64,000 nucleotides of DNA, taken from Mycobacterium sp. 050128 (GTDB taxonomy: Bacteria > Actinomycetota > Actinomycetes > Mycobacteriales > Mycobacteriaceae). The notes beneath the pieces were generated by a model, which saw nothing but the letters and a program-made list of their open reading frames with translations, had not been told where the DNA came from and searched no databases. Below, piece after piece: positions 56,060-64,000 of the stretch; the first letter of the stretch is position 1, and each line of letters begins with the position of its first letter. The position numbers were made by a program, and so were the translations under genes. The stretch covers positions 558,001 through 622,000 of the forward strand of contig NZ_JAZGLW010000002.1 of NCBI RefSeq assembly GCF_036409155.1, in the 5' to 3' direction.

Positions 56060-57729
56060 GCACCCGCAACTCCCGGGCACCCCTGGACCCGCGACTATGG
56101 CGGGCATCGTCCGCGTTGCGTCGCTACCTGGCTGCCACGGTGAGCTGCGGAGTGGTGATTTCCGGCTGCGCGATCGGCTCGGCGATCGTGCTGGCCGGCA
56201 TCGTCGCGAAAATCATCACCGATCCCTCGGCTCGTGATCTGCGGGGCTGGCTGGGACCGCTGTCAATTCTGTTGGCGCTGTGGGTCGTCCGCACGGTGGC
56301 GCATTGGTCGCAGGCGCGCCTGGGCCAGCGCGGCGCCAGCGCGGTGATCGCCGATCTCAACGATCAGGTGCTGACGGCGGTCACCGCCCGGCAACCCAAC
56401 GAACTCGACGCGCAGCGGGATGCGGCCGCGGTCGTGGTAACCCGCGGCCTGGACGGCTTACGTCCTTATTTCACCGGCTATCTGCCCACGTTGCTGCTTG
56501 CCGCGATCCTGACTCCGGCGACCGTGGCCGTGATCGCCCTCTACGACCTGAAATCGACGGTGATCGTGGTGATCACGCTGCCGCTGATACCGATTTTCAT
56601 GGTGTTGATCGGGCTCGCGACAGCGGAGCGATCAGCAACCGCGCTGGCCGCCATGACGACACTGCAGGGCCGGCTGCTGGATCTGATCGCGGGTATCCCC
56701 ACGCTGCGCGCATTAGGCCGCGCTTCGGGCCCCGAACATCGCATCGCTGAACTCGCTGCGGCTCATCGCCGCTCGGCGATGGCGACGCTGCGCATCGCAT
56801 TTCTGTCGGCGCTGGTGCTCGAGTTGCTGGCCACCTTGGGCGTCGCGCTGATCGCGGTCGGTATCGGTCTGCGCCTGGTGTTCGGCGAGATGACCCTGAC
56901 CACCGGCTTGACTGTGCTTCTGCTGGCGCCCGACGTGTACTGGCCGCTGCGCCGTATCGGCGTGGAATTCCATGCCGCTCAAGATGGTCGGGCCGCGGCC
57001 GACGAGGCGTTCGCGCTCATCGGCGAACACACCGTGGCCGCGCGGCGCGATCAAACGGTAGCCGCGAGCGGGACGGAGATCCGGCTGGAGCAGCTCAGTG
57101 TGGCCGGACGAGATGGCAATTCGCCCTGCGAGTTGACGGCGGTGATCGCGCCGGGCCGTGTGACGATGCTGACCGGCCGCAACGGCGCCGGCAAGAGCAC
57201 CACGCTGCAGGCGATCGCGGGACTCACGATGCCGTCATCCGGTCGAGTCCTGGTCGGCGGGATCGACGTCGCGGAGTTGGAGCAGAGCGCGTGGTGGCGA
57301 CAATTGTCCTGGCTGCCGCAGCGCCCCGTGCTGGTCCCCGGCACGGTCCGCGACAACCTGGTCCTGTTCGGCGAGTTGGATGACCCCGAACACGCCTGTG
57401 CCGCAGCGTGTTTCGATGCGGTGCTGGCCGAGCTGCCGGACGGGCTGGAGACCGCGCTGGGACGCGACGGCGCCGGGCTGTCGCTGGGACAGCGCCAGCG
57501 GCTGGGCCTGGCCCGCGCGTTCGGGTCGCCGGCTCCGGTGCTGTTGCTGGATGAGCCCACCGCCCACCTGGACGCTGACACCGAGCAGCGGGTGCTGCAG
57601 GCCATTGCGGAGCGGGCACGCGCAGGGGCGACCGTCGTGCTCGTCGGCCACCGGCAGCCCGTCGTGGCGATCGGTGACCACCTGGTCGAAGTGGTTTCGG
57701 ACCGCGAGGTGCGTTGTGCGCGAGTCTGA
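56056..57729 (+). CDS. cydD: ABC transporter CydD (thiol exporter, bd assembly)
   Basis: Half-ABC transporter of about 557 residues: six transmembrane helices (about 30-320) and an ATPase domain with Walker A GRNGAGKST, signature LSLGQRQRLG and Walker B VLLLDEPTAHLD. With CydC it exports cysteine/glutathione-type thiols and is needed to assemble cytochrome bd. The first standard start is TTG 56116, but the preceding in-frame codons encode APLDPRLWRASSALRRY, the usual CydD beginning, with no ATG or GTG. CTG 56056, overlapping the cydB stop and 8 nt after AAGG, is the likely start. If TTG is used the protein has 537 residues. Confidence 0.92.
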   Translation: MSTRNSRAPLDPRLWRASSALRRYLAATVSCGVVISGCAIGSAIVLAGIVAKIITDPSARDLRGWLGPLSILLALWVVRTVAHWSQARLGQRGASAVIADLNDQVLTAVTARQPNELDAQRDAAAVVVTRGLDGLRPYFTGYLPTLLLAAILTPATVAVIALYDLKSTVIVVITLPLIPIFMVLIGLATAERSATALAAMTTLQGRLLDLIAGIPTLRALGRASGPEHRIAELAAAHRRSAMATLRIAFLSALVLELLATLGVALIAVGIGLRLVFGEMTLTTGLTVLLLAPDVYWPLRRIGVEFHAAQDGRAAADEAFALIGEHTVAARRDQTVAASGTEIRLEQLSVAGRDGNSPCELTAVIAPGRVTMLTGRNGAGKSTTLQAIAGLTMPSSGRVLVGGIDVAELEQSAWWRQLSWLPQRPVLVPGTVRDNLVLFGELDDPEHACAAACFDAVLAELPDGLETALGRDGAGLSLGQRQRLGLARAFGSPAPVLLLDEPTAHLDADTEQRVLQAIAERARAGATVVLVGHRQPVVAIGDHLVEVVSDREVRCARV

Positions 57730-59359
57730 TCCGCTCGTTGCGGCGTCGAGCCTGTTGCGGCCGCGGCTGCCCCGCATCCTGGCCGCCATCGCGTTGGGAG
57801 TGCTGTCGCTGGGCAGCGCGCTGGCCTTGGCCGGAGTATCGGCGTGGCTCATCACGCGGGCCTGGCAGATGCCGCCCATCCTCGACTTGTCGGTCGCGGT
57901 CGTCGCGGTGCGCTTGTTCGCGATCTCGCGGGGCGTACTGCACTACTGTGAGCGACTGGCCACCCACAACACCGCGCTGCGCGCGGCCGGTTCCGCGCGA
58001 GCGCAGATCTATCACCGGCTGGCGCACGGGCCGGCCGCGGTGGCCGTTCGGCTGCACAGCGGTGAGCTGGTCGCGCGCGTCGGCGCCGACGTCGACGAAC
58101 TCGCCGACGTCCTGGTGCGCGCCCTGATCCCGATCGGTGTCGCGTCGGTGTTGGCGGTGGCGGCAACGGTCGCGGTCGCGGTCATCTCGCCGGCCGCCGG
58201 CACGATGCTGGCGATATGCCTGCTGATCACCGGCGTGGTGGCTCCCCTGCTGGCCGGCAGGGCGGCGGCCACCCAGGAAGAGGTTGCCCGCCAACAGCAT
58301 TCCGAGCGCGACACGGCGGCGATGATCGCCCTCGAGCACGCGCCCGAGCTTCGCGTCGCCGGCGCCCTGCCCGAGGTCATCGCAAAATCGCATCGTCGCC
58401 AGCTTCGCTGGAGTGATGCGCTGGACGCGGCCGCCAGGCCGGCCGCGTTGGCCGAGGCCATGCCGACGGCCGCGGTCGGAGCCAGTGTGCTCGGCGCGGT
58501 CGTGGCCGGGATCGGGCTCGCACCCGCGGTCGCCCCCACCACATTGGCGGTCTTGATGTTGTTGCCGCTGTCCGCATTCGAGGCGATGACTCCCCTGCCG
58601 CGGGCCGCTATTCAGCTGACGCGTTCACGGATCGCCACGCGACGTCTGCTCGATCTGGCGCCACCGGTCCAGCAGGCCGCATCCGGATCCCCTGCGCCGA
58701 TGCCAGTACCGGCCGGCACCGCAAGGTTGTCGGCCGACGTGCGATCCGGCCACACGCGGACGTTCTCACACCCGGTGACCGTCGACCTCAAGCCGGGCGC
58801 ACGGCTGGCCGTCACCGGCGCCAGTGGCGCCGGGAAGACGACGCTGCTGATGACACTCGCGGGCCTGGTGCCGCCATTGCACGGTCAGGTAATGTTGAAC
58901 GGAACCGACCTGAGTCGGCTCGACGAGCATGAATTGCCCAGCGTTGTCTGCTTTTTCGCGGAGGACGCGCACATCTTTGCCACCACGGTTCGAGACAACC
59001 TCTTGGTTGCCCGTGGCGACTGCGGCGACGACGAACTGGCGGCAGCACTGGACGCGGTTGGCCTCGGCGACTGGCTCGCAAGTCTGCCCGAGGGGCTGTC
59101 GACGGTGCTGATCGGTGGTGCGCACGCGGTCTCGGCGGGTCAGCGCAGGCGGCTGCTGCTGGCCCGGGCGATGCTGTCGCCGGCCCACATCGTGTTGCTC
59201 GACGAGCCCACCGAACATCTCGACGCGGTCGACGCGGAACGGGTCTTGATGGAGCTGCTGACCCCGTCGTCTCGTCTCATGGGCAGTGAGCGGACCGTCG
59301 TGGTGGCCACTCACCACCTGCCCGCGGCAGTGCGCTGTCCCGAGCTGCACATCGGCTGA
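57716..59359 (+). CDS. cydC: ABC transporter CydC (thiol exporter, bd assembly)
   Basis: Partner half-transporter of CydD, 547 residues: about six transmembrane helices (18-300) and an ATPase domain with Walker A TGASGAGKTT, a degenerate signature (VSAGQRRRL instead of LSGGQ) and Walker B HIVLLDEPTEHLD. The inner-leaflet segment SRGVLHYCERLATHNTALR is typical of CydC. GTG 57716 overlaps the cydD end by 14 bp, so translation is coupled. The open frame upstream lies inside cydD. Ends 10 bp from the convergent DUF2156 gene. Confidence 0.95.
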   Translation: MRESDPLVAASSLLRPRLPRILAAIALGVLSLGSALALAGVSAWLITRAWQMPPILDLSVAVVAVRLFAISRGVLHYCERLATHNTALRAAGSARAQIYHRLAHGPAAVAVRLHSGELVARVGADVDELADVLVRALIPIGVASVLAVAATVAVAVISPAAGTMLAICLLITGVVAPLLAGRAAATQEEVARQQHSERDTAAMIALEHAPELRVAGALPEVIAKSHRRQLRWSDALDAAARPAALAEAMPTAAVGASVLGAVVAGIGLAPAVAPTTLAVLMLLPLSAFEAMTPLPRAAIQLTRSRIATRRLLDLAPPVQQAASGSPAPMPVPAGTARLSADVRSGHTRTFSHPVTVDLKPGARLAVTGASGAGKTTLLMTLAGLVPPLHGQVMLNGTDLSRLDEHELPSVVCFFAEDAHIFATTVRDNLLVARGDCGDDELAAALDAVGLGDWLASLPEGLSTVLIGGAHAVSAGQRRRLLLARAMLSPAHIVLLDEPTEHLDAVDAERVLMELLTPSSRLMGSERTVVVATHHLPAAVRCPELHIG

Positions 59360-59369
59360 GAGCCTGTAC

Positions 59370-60767
59370 TCAGAGGTGACGTCGGCGTGGCGTGAATTCC
59401 AGTGTCAGCAAGACGAATACCAGCGGCACCAGCTGTGTCAGTGATATCAGCGCATACCGTCGGGCGTGCAGCGCATGGAACTTGTGCACGTATCGGTACA
59501 ACGACTCGAGGGCGATCAGCGGGTCGAGCAGATGGATCAACCGGTAGAACAACCGCTCCAGTCGGCCCCGATTCTTGTCCTCGAACATCTCCGGAAACGC
59601 CGCAAACGATAACGAAACACGTTGTGCACCGGCCGCTTTAGCGGCCATGATCATGTCTACGCTGAGGCGTTCGTCGATCCCGTTGGGTGCGCCGCGGCGA
59701 CGCCACGGCACATCCATGGTGATATCGCTGCCGGCCCCGGCCGTCGCGTATCGATGAAAGCCCTGCGCCCGCCCGGCGGCGTCCCTGGCGATTATCAGTG
59801 CAATCCCGGGAAATCGGCCCTCCAGCACGCCGTCGAGATTCATGTAGAACCCCCGATCGGTGTGTGCCCCGCTGGGCGATGCGCGCACCACCTCGATCAA
59901 TTCGGCGCGCAGCTTGTCGTCGAGTTCCTGCTCCGCAACGATTTCCGTGGTGATACCGGCGTTGTGGGTGCGCTGCACCGCCTGACGCAAGTTGCGAAAC
60001 TTGCGGCCCACCATGTCGAAACCGGCCACGTCGACGACGACATCGCGACCGATCGGCACCGCTCGCAGCGATTGCTTGACCACCGCTCGGTCGCTCCACA
60101 GCGCGAGCCGGCGCTCGCTACACCCCACTACCGCGATGCGCCAGCCGTGGGCGTGACACATCGCGGCGAAATCGGCGATCAGCTCGGGGAATTGGGCCTC
60201 CTCACCGATCGGGTCCCCGCCCACTACCGCAAATCCCATCCGCGTCCGATAGGCCAGCGCCGCGGTGCCCGCGGCACTGAAGTGGTAACTCTTGCCCGTT
60301 TGCATCGCAAACGGTGCCAACGGGTCGTCGGTGGTGGCGTTGACCAAAGCCCATGCCCGGGGCAGATTTTCGGGTTGCGGATGCGATGACAGGGGCCACA
60401 TCAACACCAGTCCCGAGGCGGCGATCAGCACATCGCCACTCAGGTCGAACCCCAATACATGTGAGCCCAGGCCCGCCACCACGCACAGCGCGGCCGCTGC
60501 CGCGTGCATGGTCGTCACCGGGCGGCCCAGAAAAATCCCGCGGGCGATCAACGCCACCGCGGCCAGTACCGTCAGCGACCAGCCCAGCCGATCGGCGTAA
60601 TGCCATTGGGGCTGAGAGCGGTGATGGGCGACGATGGCGACCAGCCAGCACCCGGCGCACAACAGAGCCAAGGCGCCGATGCAGCGCGCTGCGAGCGAAT
60701 CGACGTGAACCACAACACGTTCGCGCGCACGCAGTTTGGGGAGAAGGTCTGCCGACGGGCCGTTCAT
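59370..60767 (-). CDS. DUF2156 membrane protein, MprF-type aminoacyl transferase-like (Rv1619-like)
   Basis: Protein of 465 residues with about four transmembrane helices at the N-terminus (about 25-135), a DUF2156 (GNAT-like) domain (about 140-420) and a last hydrophobic helix near the C-terminus. The core motifs GFAVVGGDPIGEEAQ and SLSFAAFPEMFEDKNRG parallel those in the LysX N-terminal half ([28 protein letters not shown]). It lacks a tRNA synthetase domain. It may transfer an aminoacyl group from tRNA to a lipid, but the reaction is unproven. GGGAGGTGAAGT precedes ATG 60767. Position matches Rv1619. Confidence 0.85.
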   Translation of the reverse strand: MNGPSADLLPKLRARERVVVHVDSLAARCIGALALLCAGCWLVAIVAHHRSQPQWHYADRLGWSLTVLAAVALIARGIFLGRPVTTMHAAAAALCVVAGLGSHVLGFDLSGDVLIAASGLVLMWPLSSHPQPENLPRAWALVNATTDDPLAPFAMQTGKSYHFSAAGTAALAYRTRMGFAVVGGDPIGEEAQFPELIADFAAMCHAHGWRIAVVGCSERRLALWSDRAVVKQSLRAVPIGRDVVVDVAGFDMVGRKFRNLRQAVQRTHNAGITTEIVAEQELDDKLRAELIEVVRASPSGAHTDRGFYMNLDGVLEGRFPGIALIIARDAAGRAQGFHRYATAGAGSDITMDVPWRRRGAPNGIDERLSVDMIMAAKAAGAQRVSLSFAAFPEMFEDKNRGRLERLFYRLIHLLDPLIALESLYRYVHKFHALHARRYALISLTQLVPLVFVLLTLEFTPRRRHL

Positions 60768-60889
60768 ACTTCACCTCCCGATGGGCGCGGCGCTTGTCCC
60801 ATCGAATACCCGGCTCGTACGACGTTACGCTCGATTACTGTCCCGCAGAACCGAAATCGAACGGGTGCCGGGTAACTATTCGATAACCG

Positions 60890-61789
60890 TTATCGGTTGG
60901 CGGGCGGAAAGTACTTCAGCACACCCTCTTGCGCGACGGTGGCGACGATTTGGCCGAAACGATCGAAGAAGTGGCCGGTGCCCAGGCCGCGGGAATCCGC
61001 GGCCACCGGCGACGATGTCGAATACAGCACCCAATCGTTGAAGTCGACCTGCCGGTGAAACCACACCGAATGATTGGCCGACGCGGCGAAAATGCGGTCG
61101 AAACCCCACGACAGCCCGTGGGTGGTGATGACCGAATCCAGCACCGTGGTGTCCGAGGAGTACACCATCGTCGCGGTGTGCAGCACCGGATCGTCGGGCA
61201 CCACGCCCAACGCCTTGAGCCACACCCGGTTGTGGGGCAGCCGCTCACCCTTGTCCCGCATCACCCACGCGGGATCGTTGGTATAGCGCCATTCGATCGG
61301 CTGTAGCGCCTTGACGAAGTGCGGGACGGTGTCCTCGTAGCCGCGCAACAGGTCACCGAGCGGCGGCTGAGCGTCTGCCTCGCCGACGTGGGGTGGTTCG
61401 ACGGCATGCTCTAGACCGGGGCCCCCGGACATGTAGGTGATCATCGCCGAGGACAACAGCACCCCGTCCTGTACCGCGTCGACACGCCGGTTGGCGAAGC
61501 GCCGCTCGTCGCGCAGCCGGGAGACGTGGAATTCGATGTCCTTGCCGGTGTCGCCGCCGTTGATGAAATGCACCGACAGCGCACTGGGCGGCAGCTCGTC
61601 GCGGACCAGGCTACGGCTACTGGCGACGAACGATTGCGCCATGAGCTGACCGCCGAAGGTCCGCATCGGGTTCTTGCTGGGATGCGACCCGAGGAACAGG
61701 TCGTCGTCCACGCGATTGAGGTCCAGGACCGCCAGCAGTTCTTGAAAATCAGACGAACAATCGGTATTCGGCTGATGGCCGGCCGGCAC
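60890..61789 (-). CDS. tesB: Acyl-CoA thioesterase II
   Basis: Double hot-dog thioesterase of 299 residues that hydrolyses medium/long-chain acyl-CoA. The N-terminal hot-dog carries the TFGGQLMAQSFVA helix; the C-terminal one carries the active-site Asp in YSSDTTVLDSV, the His/Trp strand NHSVWFHRQ and the Gln in RFGQIVATVAQEG, corresponding to the Asp-Thr-Gln triad of E. coli TesB. GTG 61789 is preceded by AAGGAGA. It lies 15 bp after pykA and should be co-transcribed, the same pair as Rv1617-Rv1618 (tesB1). Confidence 0.95.
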   Translation of the reverse strand: MPAGHQPNTDCSSDFQELLAVLDLNRVDDDLFLGSHPSKNPMRTFGGQLMAQSFVASSRSLVRDELPPSALSVHFINGGDTGKDIEFHVSRLRDERRFANRRVDAVQDGVLLSSAMITYMSGGPGLEHAVEPPHVGEADAQPPLGDLLRGYEDTVPHFVKALQPIEWRYTNDPAWVMRDKGERLPHNRVWLKALGVVPDDPVLHTATMVYSSDTTVLDSVITTHGLSWGFDRIFAASANHSVWFHRQVDFNDWVLYSTSSPVAADSRGLGTGHFFDRFGQIVATVAQEGVLKYFPPANR

Positions 61790-61804
61790 GGGCTCTCCTT
61801 GCGC

Positions 61805-63223
61805 TTAGAGGTCGTCCTCGCCGATCCGGTGGACATGGATCAGGTTGGTGGACCCTACTGTGCCAGGTGGGGCACCGGCGACGATCACCACCAGGTCGCC
61901 CCGCTTGTAACGGCTCAGCTCGATCAGCGATTTATCGGCCTGGCGGATCATCTCGTCGGTGGATTCCATGATGGGGACGATGAACGTCTCGGTTCCCCAG
62001 GTCATGGCCAGCTGGCTGCGTACCTCGGGCCAGGCGGTGAAGGCGAGCAGCGGCAACGGAGTGTGCAGCCGCGCCAGCCGCTTCACCGTGTCGCCGGACT
62101 GGGTGAAGGCAACCAGCGCCTTGGCGTCGAGCCGCTCGCCGATGTCGCGGGCGGCATAGGAGATCACCCCGCGTTTGGTGCGCGGCACGTGGGTCAACGG
62201 CGGTGCGGCGGTCGAATTGTCCTCCACCGCGCAGATGATTCGCGCCATCGTCCGGACGGCTGCCAGCGGGTACTTCCCCACCGACGTCTCGCCGGACAAC
62301 ATCACCGCATCGGCGCCATCGAGCACGGCGTTGGCGACATCGGAAGCCTCGGCGCGGGTCGGGCGCGAATTCTCGATCATCGATTCGAGCATCTGAGTGG
62401 CCACGATGACCGGTTTCGCGTTCTCCCGGGCCATTTGGATAGCCCGCTTCTGCACCAGCGGCACCTCTTCGAGCGGCAGCTCGACACCCAGGTCGCCCCG
62501 GGCCACCATGATGGCGTCGAAGGCCAGCACGATCGCTTCGAGATTGTCGACGGCTTCCGGCTTCTCCAGCTTGGCGATCACCGGCACCCGCCGACCGATC
62601 CGATCCATGACCTCGTGCACCAGTTCGACGTCCGACGGCGAGCGCACGAACGACAGCGCGACCAGGTCGACACCGAGGTCCAGCGCGAAGGTGAGATCGT
62701 CGATGTCCTTGTCCGACAAGGCCGGCGCTGACACGTTCATCCCGGGCAGTGACATGCCCTTGTTGTTGCTGACCGGACCACCCTCGACCACGGTGCAGAC
62801 GACATCGTCGCCGTCGATGGCCTCGACGATCAGGCCTACCTTGCCGTCATCGACCAGAACCCGATCACCGACCGCAGCGTCCTTGGACAACGTCTTGTAG
62901 GTGGTCGATACCCGGTCGTGAGTTCCTTCGCAGTTTTCGACGGTGATCCGGATCGTTTCGCCGTCGGCCCAGTAGGTAGAGCCGGTGGCGAAGCGCCCAA
63001 GCCTGATCTTCGGGCCCTGCAGGTCGGCCAGCACACCGACGGCTCGCCCGGTGGCATCCGAGGCGGCACGTACCCGCTCGTATGCGGCTTTGTGGTCGGC
63101 GTAGTCGCCGTGGCTGAAGTTCATTCGGGCGACGTCCATTCCGGCTTCGACCAGCGCCAGAATCAACTCATCCGATTGGGTTGCAGGGCCAAGGGTGCAG
63201 ACGATCTTCCCGCGTCTACTCAC
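61805..63223 (-). CDS. pykA: Pyruvate kinase
   Basis: Converts phosphoenolpyruvate and ADP to pyruvate and ATP. The 472-residue length equals the M. tuberculosis enzyme. The TIM-barrel active site shows RRGKIVCTLGPAT, MNFSHGDY, the PK signature IPVIAKLEKPEAVDN region with catalytic Lys, and MVARGDLGVE; the C-terminal regulatory domain is intact. In the M. tuberculosis enzyme this domain binds AMP and sugar phosphates. GTG 63223 is the start; a 21-codon extension to 63286 is not conserved. The TAAGCT box 7 nt upstream indicates a leaderless transcript. Confidence 0.97.
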   Translation of the reverse strand: MSRRGKIVCTLGPATQSDELILALVEAGMDVARMNFSHGDYADHKAAYERVRAASDATGRAVGVLADLQGPKIRLGRFATGSTYWADGETIRITVENCEGTHDRVSTTYKTLSKDAAVGDRVLVDDGKVGLIVEAIDGDDVVCTVVEGGPVSNNKGMSLPGMNVSAPALSDKDIDDLTFALDLGVDLVALSFVRSPSDVELVHEVMDRIGRRVPVIAKLEKPEAVDNLEAIVLAFDAIMVARGDLGVELPLEEVPLVQKRAIQMARENAKPVIVATQMLESMIENSRPTRAEASDVANAVLDGADAVMLSGETSVGKYPLAAVRTMARIICAVEDNSTAAPPLTHVPRTKRGVISYAARDIGERLDAKALVAFTQSGDTVKRLARLHTPLPLLAFTAWPEVRSQLAMTWGTETFIVPIMESTDEMIRQADKSLIELSRYKRGDLVVIVAGAPPGTVGSTNLIHVHRIGEDDL

Positions 63224-63230
63224 GCCGATC

Positions 63231-63236
63231 AGCTTA
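63231..63236 (-). promoter_or_regulatory. -10 box of pykA (leaderless start)
   Basis: Minus-strand TAAGCT (TANNNT), 7 nt (GATCGGC), then GTG 63223. It removes the need for the upstream in-frame extension. Confidence 0.55.
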
Positions 63237-63328
63237 GTCGTGCCGTCGGCTGTCGGGGTGACCCAAAGGTAACCGCGCTGAGCCATCGGAAAATCGCCAC
63301 GACGGGCGGCCCGGCGATTTGCGGTCGA

Positions 63329-63757
63329 CTACCCGCCGAGCATCGTCGGAACCAGCGGAAACCCCGGCATATTGCGCAGCACCGTCCAGACGATCGCCGC
63401 GACCGTGATGGTGATCACCGCCGTCATCGGTAGTGCGCGCCGGCCCAGCCGCCACCGCACCAGCAGCCATACGGCCAAGGCCGGGAGGCCGACGAGCAAG
63501 AAAACGTTGTCGTAGACGCTGGCCGCCAGATGGCCGTGCAGCAGGTCATGCGTCATGCGAAGCCCGCCGCAGAAGGGGCAGTTCCAGCCGGTGAGCCACT
63601 TGAACGGGCAGAGCGGGTACGCCGAATTCGCGTTGTGCGGGTCGACGGATCCGACATAGCCGAGCGCGCCGGCGAACAGGACTCCGGTACCGGCAGCGAT
63701 GTAGCGGCCGTGGCGGTGGCGCTGGTCTCCCGTGCGGGAGGCCGAATCAGGTTCCAT
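63329..63757 (-). CDS. DUF2752 membrane protein (Rv1616-like)
   Basis: Membrane protein of 142 residues with three hydrophobic helices (about 20-40, 84-103 and 110-130). The family signature CPFKWLTGWNCPFCGG followed by LRMTHDLLHG is present; the Cys residues suggest metal binding or disulfides. Function unknown. It overlaps the TM2-domain gene upstream by 11 bp, so the two are translated together, as in Rv1615-Rv1616. Confidence 0.85.
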   Translation of the reverse strand: MEPDSASRTGDQRHRHGRYIAAGTGVLFAGALGYVGSVDPHNANSAYPLCPFKWLTGWNCPFCGGLRMTHDLLHGHLAASVYDNVFLLVGLPALAVWLLVRWRLGRRALPMTAVITITVAAIVWTVLRNMPGFPLVPTMLGG

Positions 63758-64000
63758 CGCGTAGTGGTCGGCCCTGCGGATCGTTGACCTTGTCGGTCAG
63801 GATCAGGACGGCGTCGACGATGCTCCAGATCAGACCGACTCCGCAGGTGAGCAGTCCGACGAGTAGTTGCGCGACACCCAGTCCGATGTCGCCGATGTAG
63901 AAGCGGCCGATGCCGCCGATGCCGACCAGGCTGAGCAGCTGCAGCAGTCCGGCGATGGTTTTCGACTTGTCCGAGTACGCCAGTCCCGTCACCGGGTGAC
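63747..64000 (-). CDS. TM2-domain protein (Rv1615-like), N-terminus outside the window
   Basis: TM2-domain membrane protein, 83 complete codons visible. The two helices (ILAGLLQLL... and LGVAQLLVGLLTCGVGLIW) are joined by a loop of the usual GRFYIGDIGLG type, and a DAVLIL segment ends the domain. A GTG at 63992 could be a start (VTGLAYSDKSK), but the frame stays open to the edge and related proteins have a Pro/Gly-rich N-terminal tail before this point, so the gene probably continues beyond 64000. Function unknown. Confidence 0.8.
   Translation of the reverse strand, partial: HPVTGLAYSDKSKTIAGLLQLLSLVGIGGIGRFYIGDIGLGVAQLLVGLLTCGVGLIWSIVDAVLILTDKVNDPQGRPLRDGT

Overview
The window is high-GC actinobacterial chromosome, almost certainly from a Mycobacterium (a nontuberculous, probably slow-growing species; I cannot name it). 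Gene content and order follow the M. tuberculosis stretch Rv1648 to Rv1615 (recalled from memory), read in the reverse direction. Supporting markers are LysX, a PPE-SVP protein, PdtaR, an Rv1625c-type cyclase, cydABDC, and many starts placed 6-8 nt after a TANNNT -10 box, the usual mycobacterial leaderless layout. I see no insertion sequence, phage, CRISPR array or rRNA.

Layout. 1-4.8 kb: edge of a membrane gene, a class III adenylate cyclase, an MpaB-like oxygenase, then infC-rpmI-rplT-tsnR on the minus strand behind a long attenuated leader. 4.8-10.5 kb: lysX, a membrane-anchored esterase and two small conserved genes. 10.5-19.4 kb: accessory block between the Rv1638A-like gene and uvrA, holding a PknH-type kinase, a transglutaminase, two divergent DUF5994 genes, cspA, two DesA3-like desaturases and a NYN-domain protein. 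19.4-32.4 kb: uvrA, a metallo-beta-lactamase protein, an orphan PPE gene, a cAMP-binding universal stress protein, a GT-C mannosyltransferase, two tandem MFS exporters and uvrB. 32.4-41.5 kb: second accessory block with a PknF-like kinase divergent from an Rv1747-like FHA-ABC exporter, a DUF402 gene, a LigD split into three overlapping genes, a Nei/Fpg glycosylase and a secreted protein. 41.5-50.2 kb: coaE, rpsA, a YdcZ-type transporter, polA, a DUF35/thiolase-like pair and pdtaR. 50.2-56 kb: tRNA-Leu, a tiny lipoprotein, two membrane genes around a membrane cyclase, then cydA-cydB. 56-64 kb: cydD-cydC, a DUF2156 membrane protein, tesB, pykA, a DUF2752 protein and a TM2 protein cut by the window edge.

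How the genes fit together. Four themes recur: DNA repair and replication (uvrA, uvrB, polA, the LigD modules, Nei); respiration and carbon metabolism (cydABDC, pykA, coaE, tesB); cAMP and phospho-signalling (two cyclases, a cAMP-binding USP, two Ser/Thr kinases, an FHA exporter, PdtaR); and envelope functions (LysX, a second DUF2156 protein, desaturases, exporters, PPE). Several starts are non-standard: infC and the DUF402 gene appear to begin with ATC, and cydD with CTG.
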